Origin: Exilispira sp.
GTDB lineage: Bacteria > Spirochaetota > JAAYUW01
Direction: 5' to 3'
Assembly: GCA_012517545.1 (NCBI GenBank)
Contig: JAAYUW010000066.1
Coordinates: 1 to 46,850, forward strand
DNA length: 46,850 bases
The position numbers and the translations under genes were made by a program. The number at the start of each line of letters is the position of its first letter. Position 1 is the stretch's first letter. Below the pieces are notes generated by a model, which was not told the origin of the DNA, did not search any database, and was given only the letters and a program-made list of their open reading frames with translations. Positions 20,080-29,856 of this stretch are shown piece after piece.

Positions 20080-21864
20080 ATGAGAAAATTTACTAAAATT
20101 GCAGTAGTAGCACTAGTCCTTCTTTTAGCTGTTTCATTAATGTTTGGCTTTGCAAAAACTAAAGAGAAGGTATTGTATTCTTCAATTCCTGAGAAAATCA
20201 AAGGATTTGATCCTACTGTTATTACTGACCTTTACACCGCTACTGTTGGTGGAAATATTTTTGAAGGTCTCTTTCAGTACAAATATCTTTCAGATATTTA
20301 TGAACTTGAACCTTGCCTTGCCGACGGTATGCCTGCTGTTTCAAAAGATAATCTTACCTATACTTTCAAAATCAAGAAAAACATTTCTTACTATGATCCA
20401 GAAAAAAAGGTTTTTAAGAATGGTAAGGGAAGAGCTGTTGTTGCCAATGACTTTGTTTACACACTCTTAAGACTTGGTGATCCTAATAATACAGAGTCTG
20501 GTGGTTGGTGGCTTTTTGACGGTTTTATCAAAGGTTTTGATGTTTGGAGAGATGCTGCTGAGAAAAATGGTGCGGCTGACTATAGCAAACTTCCAGAAGG
20601 TGTTAAGATCATCGACAACTATACTTTCAGTATAACTTTAAATACACCTTATCCACAGATTCTTTACTGTTTTGCTATGACCTTTACATGGCCTGTAGCT
20701 AAAGAAGTTGTAGATGTCTATGGTGAAGATTGGATTAACCATCCTATCGGAACCGGTCCTTATGCCCTTGATCATAAACAAACTATCGTTGATAACCAGT
20801 TTGTTCTTACAAGAAACCCTTACTACAGAAACGAGTACTATCCTAGAGAAGCTGGTGAAAAGGCTAAATCTCTTGGTTTGTTAAAGTATGCTGGAAAAAA
20901 ACTTCCTTTTATCGATAAGCTTGTTTACTATGTTATCGAAGAGACTAACCCTGCATGGTTAAAACTTATGGCTGGTGAACTTGATATCGGTGGTATTCCA
21001 AAAGATCAATTTGCTAAATCAATTACTCCTACTAAAGATTTAACACCTGAACTCAAAGAAAAGGGTTTAACACTCGATATCAACCCAACTCTTGATGTTA
21101 CTTACGAATTTTTCAACATGGATGATCCTATTCTTGGGAAAAATAGAAAGTTAAGACAGGCTATATCCATGGCTCAAGATAGAGACAAGATGATCCAGAT
21201 TTTCTACAACAATAGAGCCATCAAAGCTCAAACTGTTATTCCTCCAGGACTTGGTGGTTATGATCCTAAATATGTTAACCCATATGGTGTTTACAATGTA
21301 GAAAAGGCTAAACAGCTTATAGCTGAAGCTGGTTATCCAGAAGGAAAGGGTTTACCTGCTTTCATGTATACAACTTTAACATCAACAACATCAAGACAGA
21401 TGGCTGAGTTTAATAAAAACAACTGGGCACAGATTGGTATTGTTCTCAATATTGAGACCTGTGACTGGCCAACTTTCTTAAGCAAGATAGATACCCATCA
21501 GGTTCAGATAGGTGGTATAGCATGGGGTGCTGATTATCCAGATGCTCAGAACTTCTTACAACTTCTCTACGGTCCTAACAAAGCTCCTGGTCCTAATGCA
21601 GCAAATTATGATAATCCTGAATTCAACGCTTTATATGATCAATTCAAAGTTATGGGCGAATCAAAGAAGAGAAATGAACTCTATTCAAAAGCTGCTAAGA
21701 TAGCTGCTGAAGATTGCCCATGGGTTTTAGGTGTTCATAGAGAGTCCTATAGTTTGGTTTATAACTGGGTTCTTAACTATTTCTTCAGAGACATCGGATA
21801 TGGTTATTCAAAATATAGAGATATCGATATGGCTAAAAGAGATGCTATGAAGGGCAAAAAATAG
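20080..21864 (+). CDS. Peptide ABC transporter substrate-binding protein (OppA/DppA, SBP_bac_5 family)
   Basis: Signal peptide MRKFTKIAVVALVLLLAVSLMFGFA; DLYTATVGGNIFEGLFQYKY...GTGPYAL...NPYYRNEY...; AGGAGG SD. Confidence 0.92.
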   Translation: MRKFTKIAVVALVLLLAVSLMFGFAKTKEKVLYSSIPEKIKGFDPTVITDLYTATVGGNIFEGLFQYKYLSDIYELEPCLADGMPAVSKDNLTYTFKIKKNISYYDPEKKVFKNGKGRAVVANDFVYTLLRLGDPNNTESGGWWLFDGFIKGFDVWRDAAEKNGAADYSKLPEGVKIIDNYTFSITLNTPYPQILYCFAMTFTWPVAKEVVDVYGEDWINHPIGTGPYALDHKQTIVDNQFVLTRNPYYRNEYYPREAGEKAKSLGLLKYAGKKLPFIDKLVYYVIEETNPAWLKLMAGELDIGGIPKDQFAKSITPTKDLTPELKEKGLTLDINPTLDVTYEFFNMDDPILGKNRKLRQAISMAQDRDKMIQIFYNNRAIKAQTVIPPGLGGYDPKYVNPYGVYNVEKAKQLIAEAGYPEGKGLPAFMYTTLTSTTSRQMAEFNKNNWAQIGIVLNIETCDWPTFLSKIDTHQVQIGGIAWGADYPDAQNFLQLLYGPNKAPGPNAANYDNPEFNALYDQFKVMGESKKRNELYSKAAKIAAEDCPWVLGVHRESYSLVYNWVLNYFFRDIGYGYSKYRDIDMAKRDAMKGKK

Positions 21865-21880
21865 TTTATTGTTTTAAATT

Positions 21881-21915
21881 AAAAAGACCGGGTTTTACGC
21901 CCGGTCTTTTTTTTT
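21881..21915 (+). terminator. Rho-independent terminator after the OppA-type gene
   Basis: GACCGGG-TTTTACG-CCCGGTC followed by a T run, directly downstream of the stop at 21864. Confidence 0.92.
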
Positions 21916-22054
21916 CAAGTTCAGTTTAAAGAAATTGTTAATTGTTTTAAATTTAAAAAAGGTTCTTCACTTTTTTTGTTTACATGACTTAACTTCATAG
22001 ATAAGTGAATAGCGAGAGAATTAATTTGTCAGATTTACCGAAATTTATTCGCTC

Positions 22055-22142
22055 AGTTCATTCCCTGGCTTAAACTTAAGAATTTCTGTTGTCTGGTTCT
22101 ATGAATAAAATATTTTCTCCGATTTTTGACTTTAGACTTTAT
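22055..22142. repeat. Dispersed GACTTT-type intergenic element, copy b
   Basis: agttcattccctggcttaaactt ... gatttttgactttagactttata; same architecture as 35368-35457. Confidence 0.55.
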
Positions 22143-22174
22143 AAAAAATCCGACACTTTTATTTTAATAAAAAT

Positions 22175-23482
22175 CTAATCGATTATAGAGATTGTAATAT
22201 CATCGATAAGTTTCATGATATCAAAATCGATATCGATGTGAACATTTTCAAGTTTATCTTTAGCATTAAGATAAAGAACTGTTGCTGGTTGAAAGCCGTT
22301 AAACTTAGTAGCTGACATTATACTATATGCACCTATATCTGTAGAAAAAATTTTGTCTGAAATTTCTATGTCAGCTGGAAGATATACATTTTCCGCAATA
22401 ATATCAATAGAATCACAGGTAGGTCCAGCTACTGTGTAAGGAACAAGTTTTCCAGCATACTGGGGGGAGTAATATTTTTTATCAAGTGGATAAAAAGCGA
22501 ATTTAGCATGATCATAAACCACTCCAGAATAACAACCGTAAACACCATCATTTAGGAAAAGCCAGTTAACTCCATCCCTCTGTTTTTTACCGATAATAGT
22601 CGTTATCAATGATCCAGAAGAAGCTGATATAACACGTCCTGGTTCAGCATAAAGATTTATACCAGAGAAATCATAGGATTGCAAAACATCACGGAGTTCT
22701 TTAAAAAAGCCATCAAGATTATCTATACCACTTCCCTTTTCAGTATCGACAGGGAATCCTCCACCTATATCTATAAGATTAATATCAATATCATAATCTT
22801 TTTTTACTTTTCTAATAATAGTAAAACAATCATCAAGACTTTTACGATAATTGTTGACAAGATAAGACTGAGTGCCAACATGAAAAGCAAGTCCACCAGG
22901 TTGGAGCCCAAGATCATATGCTTTTTTGATGAGATAAGGAGCTTCTTCGACAGTACAACCAAACTTAAGAGATAGATCTGTCTGAACATCCACAGAGTAG
23001 GTTTTTATGCGTAAAACTGCTTTTGGTGTAAAATGATAATTGTGATTTTTTTTAAAATTATAGATTTTCAAAAGTTCTGCTTCATTATCAAAGGTATAGG
23101 ATTCGACTCTTTTTTTAAACATAAAATCAAGAGATTGTTCATTTTTTATAGGATTAGCAAGTATCATCCTGCTTCCGGGAATTTTAAGTCTCGATAGCAA
23201 GCTTATCTCACCAGCAGAAGCAACATCGAAGCAGATGTTTTCATCCTTGAGCATATCGAGAATCCAGGTGTCAGCGTTAGATTTGATGGCATAGTGGATA
23301 AATATCTCAGGGATATATTTTCGAAAGTACCCCAGAGATTTTCGGATTTCCGATTCCTGCAAGATAAGAAAAGGGGTGGGGTGTTTTTTAGTGAGATTTT
23401 CAAGTATTTCCCTTTTTTTTAATATTCTGTTGTTCTTATCATTTGCAGTAATTTCAAGATAAGAAAAGGCGGGCTTATACAT
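22175..23482 (-). CDS. Ornithine/lysine decarboxylase-like PLP enzyme (fold type III, ODC/DapDC family)
   Basis: HPTPFLILQESEIRKSLGYFRKYIPEIFIHYAIKSNADTWILDML...FDVASAGE...HVGTQS...IDIGGGFP...YAEPGR...GPTCDSIDIIAE. ATG at 23482 with GGAGG upstream; ORF track uses a TTG at 23557. Confidence 0.88.
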   Translation of the reverse strand: MYKPAFSYLEITANDKNNRILKKREILENLTKKHPTPFLILQESEIRKSLGYFRKYIPEIFIHYAIKSNADTWILDMLKDENICFDVASAGEISLLSRLKIPGSRMILANPIKNEQSLDFMFKKRVESYTFDNEAELLKIYNFKKNHNYHFTPKAVLRIKTYSVDVQTDLSLKFGCTVEEAPYLIKKAYDLGLQPGGLAFHVGTQSYLVNNYRKSLDDCFTIIRKVKKDYDIDINLIDIGGGFPVDTEKGSGIDNLDGFFKELRDVLQSYDFSGINLYAEPGRVISASSGSLITTIIGKKQRDGVNWLFLNDGVYGCYSGVVYDHAKFAFYPLDKKYYSPQYAGKLVPYTVAGPTCDSIDIIAENVYLPADIEISDKIFSTDIGAYSIMSATKFNGFQPATVLYLNAKDKLENVHIDIDFDIMKLIDDITISIID

Positions 23483-23550
23483 TGCTTTATTTTTACCTCC
23501 AGAACATTCATTTATACGACATTTTAATTTATCTATAATTTTTTCGATAA

Positions 23551-23584
23551 TAGTCAAATAATTTTTTTTTAGGATTGACTAAAA
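23551..23584. promoter_or_regulatory. Candidate regulator-binding inverted repeat in divergent decarboxylase/dtxR-feoA intergenic region
   Basis: TAGTCAA (23551-23557) ... TTGACTA (23575-23581), plus nested TTTTAG-GATTGA-CTAAAA (23567-23584). Confidence 0.45.
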
Positions 23585-23701
23585 TTATTCATAACATATA
23601 AATTATTTAGATTAAACAAGAAAGCGGACTATGTATTTTTGTAATTATACTTTTATAAAACATATGACCATAGAATTCCAGATCAGAAAAAAGAAGGCAA
23701 A

Positions 23702-24472
23702 ATGAGAAATGGTATAAGTGTTTTTAGTTCATCAAGGCTCTCTCCATCATTAGAAGATTACCTTTTGGCTATAGCAACTCTCTTGAAAGATCAAAAAACA
23801 GTGAGATTAAGAGATGTTGTTAAAGTCATGGGAGTATCGAGCCCATCAGCAAATTCAGCTGTAAAGATCCTTACTGATAGAGGTTATATTATACATGATA
23901 AATATGAACATATTGATATTACTCCTTCTGGTATTGCTATTGCAGAGGATATACTTAATAGAAGGCAGACAATCACGGATTTTTTTAAGCTATTTACCTC
24001 TTTAGATAATTTATATATTGAAAAGATAGTTTGTAAAATAGAGCATTACCTTTCAAAGTGTATAAAGGATTTTGAAAATTTGAACAGTTTTTTCAAGAAT
24101 CATCCACAAATATATCAACATTTTAAAGAATATGTTAGTATTCAAAACCAAAATAAAAAAGAGCAGGAAGATGAATATAATACTTTTATACATGATTCTC
24201 TCTTACTTGATGAATCTGACGAAGAAGATTTAGGCTTATTTAATGGCAAACCTGTTTTATTGTTGAATAATGCAAAAGAAGGAAAATATCAAATAGTGGG
24301 ATTTAAAGGTTTTAAGATACAGCTTCGATTAAAACAGATGGGAATAGTCATGAATGATAAAATAAAAGTTTTAAACAATCAATCTGGACAGGTTTTGATT
24401 GCAAAAGATAACCTGAGGTTTGGTCTGGGTAGAGGAGCAGCTATGCATATATATGTTATCAAAGTAGATTAA
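23702..24472 (+). CDS. DtxR/MntR-type metal-dependent regulator with C-terminal FeoA domain
   Basis: LEDYLLAIATLLKDQKTVRLRDVVKVMGVSSPSANSAVKILTDRGYIIHDKYEHIDITPSG (DtxR wHTH); GFKGFKIQLRLKQMGIVMNDKIKVLNNQSGQVLIAKDNLRFGLGRGAAMHIYVI (FeoA-like). Confidence 0.88.
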   Translation: MRNGISVFSSSRLSPSLEDYLLAIATLLKDQKTVRLRDVVKVMGVSSPSANSAVKILTDRGYIIHDKYEHIDITPSGIAIAEDILNRRQTITDFFKLFTSLDNLYIEKIVCKIEHYLSKCIKDFENLNSFFKNHPQIYQHFKEYVSIQNQNKKEQEDEYNTFIHDSLLLDESDEEDLGLFNGKPVLLLNNAKEGKYQIVGFKGFKIQLRLKQMGIVMNDKIKVLNNQSGQVLIAKDNLRFGLGRGAAMHIYVIKVD

Positions 24473-24529
24473 CTGGAGTTAAATAGCTGGATTTAAAATA
24501 TAGCTTATAGTTACTATAAAGGGAAAGAT

Positions 24530-26614
24530 ATGAATAAAAAAACTGTTGCAATTATTGGTAATCCTAATAGTGGGAAAACCACATTATTCAATGTACTAAC
24601 CGGTTCAAATCAAAAAACAGGTAATTGGTCAGGAGTAACTGTTGATAAAGTAGAGGGATATTTTTCTACCAAAAATTACAATGTTACACTTGTAGATTTA
24701 CCAGGATTATGGGGTTTTTATTCTGATTCTGAAGATGAAATACTCGCAAAAAGATATCTTATAGAAAATTCTCCGGATTGCATCCTCATAATAATTGATG
24801 GAACAATGCTGGAAAGAAGTTTAATGCTGGTTTTATCATTGCTGGATAGAAAGATACCGATTTTACTTGCCATAAACATGGCTGATGAACTTGAATCTTA
24901 TGGAATAACAATAAACACAGATAAACTTGAAGAATTTTTGCCTATCAAAACTGTCACGATAAGCGCTTTAAAAGAGTTAGGGATCGATTCATTATTGGAA
25001 AATCTTGATTCCATTCTATCTTCAAGTGATAAAGAAAAAAATGAGAGAGTGGAGAATTCAGAACTTTTAAATTCTACTTTGTTAGAAAATAAAGGAAAAG
25101 AGATAAACTTGATACCGCCTGGTATGCAAATATATATTGATGACCTATTTCAAAAATTGGAGGAATTTCTTCCAGAATTTGATAGAAAAATACTTTACTT
25201 TTCCTCGGTCTTGTTATTATGCCTTGACAACCTGGTATATGATCTTCTTCCACTAAATAACGAACAAAAGCTGTATCTTTCCGCAATGGTTAAAGAATAT
25301 GCCGCAAATATAATTAGAAAATACAAACAGGATCCTGCAAACTATCTTATCGATTATCGTTACAGCAAAGCCAAAGCTCTTGCAAATGAGATTGCTAAAC
25401 ATAAAGAAACAAATAAAACAAGGTTTGTATTGTCAGATGCACTTGATAGGATTGTTATCTCAAAATTTGGGGGTTTACTAATATTTTTACTGATAATGTT
25501 CTTAATCTTTCAGTTGACCTTTACAATAAGTCAGCCTTTATCTGACTTGATAGAAAAACTTTTTGATCTGCTATCAAATTCTGTTGAAAACTTCTTACTT
25601 GAAATAGGTTCCAGAGATTTTCTAATATCTTTGCTTATTAATGGTATCATACCTCCTATAGCTTCAGTTGCTGCGTTTATACCATCTGTTGGCATACTTT
25701 TTTTCTTTATTTCCTTTTTGGAAGATTCTGGTTATATGGCAAGAGCTAGTTTTATGTCGGATAAGATCATGCATATTGCTGGACTTCATGGCAAATCCTT
25801 TATTCCGATGATTTTAGGATTTGGTTGCAATGTCCCTGCTATCATGGCAACAAGGACACTGGAAACTCCAAAAGATAGAATAATCACAATCTTAATGAAT
25901 CCTTTGATGTCATGTTCTGCAAGGCTACCTGTATACCTATTATTTGCCCAGGTATTTTTCCCTAAAAATGCTTCAATAGTTGTTTTTTCGCTATATCTTT
26001 TAGGAGTCATTTTATCACTTCTTGTCGGAAAAATCTTTAAATTTATATACTTTAAAAATGATGATGCTACTTTGTTGATAGATTTGCCCCCATATAGAGC
26101 TCCATCTTTAAAAAATGCCTTTACCGTAATGTCTTTAAAAGTGTGGGATTTTCTAAAAAGAATTATTGTTTATGTCTTAACAGGATCAATAATCCTATGG
26201 TTTCTGTCATATTTTCCAGCTGGTAAAGCCTATGGAAGTGAAGAGAGCATCATTGGTAGTCTTGCTAAAGTTTTCACTCCAATCTTAAAACCTTTAGGTT
26301 TTGGTTACTGGCAAGTATTTGTTGCTTTAATTTTTGGATTTATAGGCAAAGAGCTTGTAATAGCAAGTCTGGCTTCATTATTAACCTCAACTACAGGTGA
26401 ATCTCTGGCTTTAGCTTTGCCATTATATTTCAACCCTGCTTCCGCATATGCCTTTCTTGTGTTTGTTCTTTTATATATTCCATGTCTTGCAACTGTAGCT
26501 GTTATACGAAAAGAAGCAGGAAAAAAGTGGATGTGGATAGCTATTTTTTATCAGACAATATTGGCTTACGCAGTTTCATTTGGCTTTTATAAACTTTTAT
26601 CTGTTCTAATTTAA
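24530..26614 (+). CDS. feoB: Ferrous iron transport protein B
   Basis: AIIGNPNSGKTTLFNVLTGSNQKTGNWSGVTVDKVEGYF...DLPGLWG; SFLEDSGYMARASFMSDKIMHIAGLHGKSFIPMILGFGCNVPAIMATRTLE. Confidence 0.97.
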   Translation: MNKKTVAIIGNPNSGKTTLFNVLTGSNQKTGNWSGVTVDKVEGYFSTKNYNVTLVDLPGLWGFYSDSEDEILAKRYLIENSPDCILIIIDGTMLERSLMLVLSLLDRKIPILLAINMADELESYGITINTDKLEEFLPIKTVTISALKELGIDSLLENLDSILSSSDKEKNERVENSELLNSTLLENKGKEINLIPPGMQIYIDDLFQKLEEFLPEFDRKILYFSSVLLLCLDNLVYDLLPLNNEQKLYLSAMVKEYAANIIRKYKQDPANYLIDYRYSKAKALANEIAKHKETNKTRFVLSDALDRIVISKFGGLLIFLLIMFLIFQLTFTISQPLSDLIEKLFDLLSNSVENFLLEIGSRDFLISLLINGIIPPIASVAAFIPSVGILFFFISFLEDSGYMARASFMSDKIMHIAGLHGKSFIPMILGFGCNVPAIMATRTLETPKDRIITILMNPLMSCSARLPVYLLFAQVFFPKNASIVVFSLYLLGVILSLLVGKIFKFIYFKNDDATLLIDLPPYRAPSLKNAFTVMSLKVWDFLKRIIVYVLTGSIILWFLSYFPAGKAYGSEESIIGSLAKVFTPILKPLGFGYWQVFVALIFGFIGKELVIASLASLLTSTTGESLALALPLYFNPASAYAFLVFVLLYIPCLATVAVIRKEAGKKWMWIAIFYQTILAYAVSFGFYKLLSVLI

Positions 26615-26907
26615 CTATATTAATGAACCTAACCTATAAAAAAGAGATATAAAAAAAGTTCTTAGAGAGCCAGCTGTGTGCAAATGAACAAACTTAAACT
26701 TAAATTATACTCATGTAAAATAAAGAAGAGCAAGAAGTAAATAAACCAGCAAAATCTATCTTTTTGTGCAGGAGAGCCATTAATTAAAATTAATCAAATC
26801 GAATTGTCAAATTATGAAAAAATTGTATTATGAAATTGGAAAGGGGATATATTAAGTTGGTTTTTTTAAAATTATAACCAATGTTATTTCGAGAGAAGGA
26901 GGAATAT

Positions 26908-27429
26908 ATGAAATATGGAAAATTTGTTAAAAAATATGATCTATTTGCTATATTTATTTTTATTGCACTGATTTTTTCAATTTTTAGTATAAATGTTGTT
27001 GCAGATGAAAAAAAGGGAAGTCAGAAATCGTATTTTACATCATACTTAAGCACAAATGATCTATGTATTTACATCTCTTCTGGTTTTCTACTTGGGTTCA
27101 CTCTAAATGCAGGTGCAGAGTTTGTTCTTGGTCAATGGAATATTTCAAATGTTTTACCTATAGATTACTCTCTTGGTGGTAAATTTATATTTAATGGTTA
27201 CAGCGGACATATTGGCATTTCTCCTGTTTTCATGATTCATATAGGTTTTTCTGGTATTAATCTTGAACTTTATCAAGGGATAGGCATTGGTGTTAAAATT
27301 CCTGATGGCGCAACTTTTACTGAAATCGCTGGTTTAAATTGGTTTATAAACAAAAACTTGTCAATAATTTTTGAATATGCATATATCGGTTTTTCATCAT
27401 GGGGAATTGGAATAATGTTTAAAATTTAA
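26908..27429 (+). CDS. Secreted/outer-membrane-like protein, paralogue of next gene
   Basis: AAGGAGG SD before ATG at 26908; signal-like N-terminus; NAGAEFVLGQWNISNVLPIDYSLGGKF...FMIHIGFSGINLELYQGIGIGVK...FEYAYIGFSSWGIGIMFKI. Confidence 0.7.
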   Translation: MKYGKFVKKYDLFAIFIFIALIFSIFSINVVADEKKGSQKSYFTSYLSTNDLCIYISSGFLLGFTLNAGAEFVLGQWNISNVLPIDYSLGGKFIFNGYSGHIGISPVFMIHIGFSGINLELYQGIGIGVKIPDGATFTEIAGLNWFINKNLSIIFEYAYIGFSSWGIGIMFKI

Positions 27430-27592
27430 AAGGAAGAAAATTTGAATATTTTCATACGAATATAATATAACATAATATAGTATAGCAGGTAAATTTATGG
27501 AATTTTAATAAAATTTTTATTAATAATATTATTATTTTGATTGACAAATAAATATGATTAATTATCATCTCTTATCATCTTGGAGGTGAACT

Positions 27593-28129
27593 ATGAAAAA
27601 ATGTATGCTGGTTGTTCTTCTTTTGTTGTTGATTTCTACACCAGTTCTTGCTCAAGAAAATAACGATATATCCCAATTTTTTCAATCTTATCTTGACAAT
27701 GGGGATCTTTCTTTCTATGCATCAGCTGGATATTGGTGGGGTTTTTGTATCAATGCAGGTGTTGAGTACACTCTTGGTGAGTGGAATATAGCAAATATCT
27801 GGCCTATAGATTATGGTGTTGCTGTTAAAGTCTTATATGAAGGTTGGAGCTATGCTGGTTATGGCTTTGAAAGTTATATTGGAGCTGCCCCTTTTTTCAT
27901 GCTTCATATTGGTGTCAAAGGGACAAATCTTGACTTTTACGAAGGCATTGGTTTAGGGTTTGCTTTTTACATGGGTAATTATTATAGTGAATATAATGAC
28001 TTCGAGATAGGTTTTGCTGCTGTTTCAGGAGTTTCCTGGTATTTTTCTAAAAATATGGGTCTTATACTTGAGTATGCTTATATAGGTTGGGTTTCAACCT
28101 GGGGTATTGGAATTACAATGAAATTATAA
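27593..28129 (+). CDS. Secreted/outer-membrane-like protein, paralogue of previous gene
   Basis: MKKCMLVVLLLLLISTPVLAQ signal peptide; NAGVEYTLGEWNIANIWPIDYGVAVKV...FMLHIGVKGTNLDFYEGIGLGF...LEYAYIGWVSTWGIGITMKL. Confidence 0.75.
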   Translation: MKKCMLVVLLLLLISTPVLAQENNDISQFFQSYLDNGDLSFYASAGYWWGFCINAGVEYTLGEWNIANIWPIDYGVAVKVLYEGWSYAGYGFESYIGAAPFFMLHIGVKGTNLDFYEGIGLGFAFYMGNYYSEYNDFEIGFAAVSGVSWYFSKNMGLILEYAYIGWVSTWGIGITMKL

Positions 28130-28196
28130 GTTGTAAGAATTTTAAGACTTATTGGATAATTTATTAAAGCTTTATAATTATCTATAATTTTTTTGG

Positions 28197-28226
28197 GGCA
28201 GATCCAGTTGGGTCTGCCTTTTTTAT
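28197..28226 (+). terminator. Rho-independent terminator
   Basis: GGCAGATCC-AGTT-GGGTCTGCC followed by TTTTTT. Confidence 0.85.
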
Positions 28227-28388
28227 AGAAAAAATCGTATTAAATCTAAAAGTTAGTTATTTAAATATTGCTTTTTCTTTTAAATTTCAAAAATTAAAAT
28301 TGATAAAATTACAAAATAAAATGTTTTAAAAAATTAATATTGTGATATAAATAATGAGAAAGTTATATATTAAGATAAAGGTAGTTTT

Positions 28389-29762
28389 ATGAATGGGAAA
28401 AGAATTTTACTTTCTACACTTTTAATCTTTTTATTTCTATTTGTCTTATCAGCAGACTATTCTCATTTGCTCAAATATGAAACTTTTACGCTGGATAATG
28501 GTTTGCAGGTTTACCTTGTTCCTAAGTCAGATCTTCCTCTTGTTTCAATATGGCTAGCTTCAAAAACAGGTGCTTATACTCAAACTAAAGATACATTTGG
28601 TTATGTGCATATCTTTGAGCATATGTTTTTTAAGGCAAATAAAAATATGAAAACAGCAGAGGAATATTACGAAACTTTAAAACACCTGGGAATATACTAC
28701 AATGGTTATACATCTCAGGAATATGTTGTTTACTATTACACATTTCCGGAATATCTCTTAGAGCCAGCTGCAAAACTTGCTCATGATTCTATAGTTTATA
28801 CTGCTCTTGACCCAGCTGAGCTTGAAAGAGAAAAAAAAGTTATTGAAGAGGAGTATAATATTAGAATTTCTGATCCTGAATATTATCTTGTAAACAAATT
28901 AATGGCTCAAGCTCTCTATCAGGATCAGCTTTTTAGGTTTGATCCTTTAGGAGAACTGGACACTATAAGATCTGCTTCTATAGAAAAACTTGCTGAAATA
29001 AAAGAAAATTTCTTTATTCCTAAAAATTCGGCTATTTTTCTTGTTGGTAATATTGATATTGAAAAGACTAAAACTCTTGTTTCGCAGCTTTTTTCAGATT
29101 GGAAAGGAAAAGAACCAGTTAAAATAGCCGTAGAGCCAGTCAAATCTCTTGATAAGGATGTTGTTGTTTTTAACTATATGAACAATCCTTACATTGCTAA
29201 AATGTATATTATGCTTAATGGTCCTGGAAACAGTGATCCTGAAGGTAAAAAACTTGGCTATGCAGCAGATGTCCTTTTAGCATCTTTGAGTAATCAGAAT
29301 CATCCATTTTCAAAGGAGATGCTTAAATATGTCTACAACTTTGATTTTTATTACGATACATGTCAATTTGATGGCCCAATAATTTTTTCTGCACAACTTC
29401 CTGTTAATCAGGTTGCATCAGCTTATAATACTTTTAAAAAGTGCTGGAACAAGGTTGTTAATGATAGATCGTACTGGGATAATTCATATATTGAGCAGGC
29501 AAAGCAGAGCTATGCAATATCTCAGATAAAACTCAATCAGTATAAAGATCTTGAAACTATAGGGCATGTTGTATCAAGGCTCTGGTGCCTGAATATGTTT
29601 CCAGAAGCATTGGATCTTTATTATGCATACAATGAGATTAAAAGAGAAGATATTGCTGCTTTTATTGATAAATACTTTAAAGGGAAGCATTGGGTTGCTG
29701 GGATACTTATAAATAAAGCCAAATCAAATTCATTTGGGTATGAAAAGTTGTTGCAACCTTAA
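28389..29762 (+). CDS. M16 family zinc metallopeptidase with intact HxxEH
   Basis: Signal peptide; FTLDNGLQVYLVPKSDLPLVSIWLASKTGAYTQTKDTFGYVHIFEHMFFKANKN (HIFEH); EREKKVIEEEYN. Confidence 0.92.
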   Translation: MNGKRILLSTLLIFLFLFVLSADYSHLLKYETFTLDNGLQVYLVPKSDLPLVSIWLASKTGAYTQTKDTFGYVHIFEHMFFKANKNMKTAEEYYETLKHLGIYYNGYTSQEYVVYYYTFPEYLLEPAAKLAHDSIVYTALDPAELEREKKVIEEEYNIRISDPEYYLVNKLMAQALYQDQLFRFDPLGELDTIRSASIEKLAEIKENFFIPKNSAIFLVGNIDIEKTKTLVSQLFSDWKGKEPVKIAVEPVKSLDKDVVVFNYMNNPYIAKMYIMLNGPGNSDPEGKKLGYAADVLLASLSNQNHPFSKEMLKYVYNFDFYYDTCQFDGPIIFSAQLPVNQVASAYNTFKKCWNKVVNDRSYWDNSYIEQAKQSYAISQIKLNQYKDLETIGHVVSRLWCLNMFPEALDLYYAYNEIKREDIAAFIDKYFKGKHWVAGILINKAKSNSFGYEKLLQP

Positions 29763-29856
29763 TTATTCTTTTCCAAATATTATACATTTAAGATTGAGAA
29801 AAAAATAAGCTTTTCGCAACTAAATACCGAAGAGCTAAAAAATTAAAAGGGTTTTT

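Noticed and set aside
21990-22053. Imperfect inverted repeat GAGAGAATTAATTT / AAATTTATTCGCTC
   Set aside because: Only about 11 of 14 pairs, AT-rich, no terminator or gene-start context.
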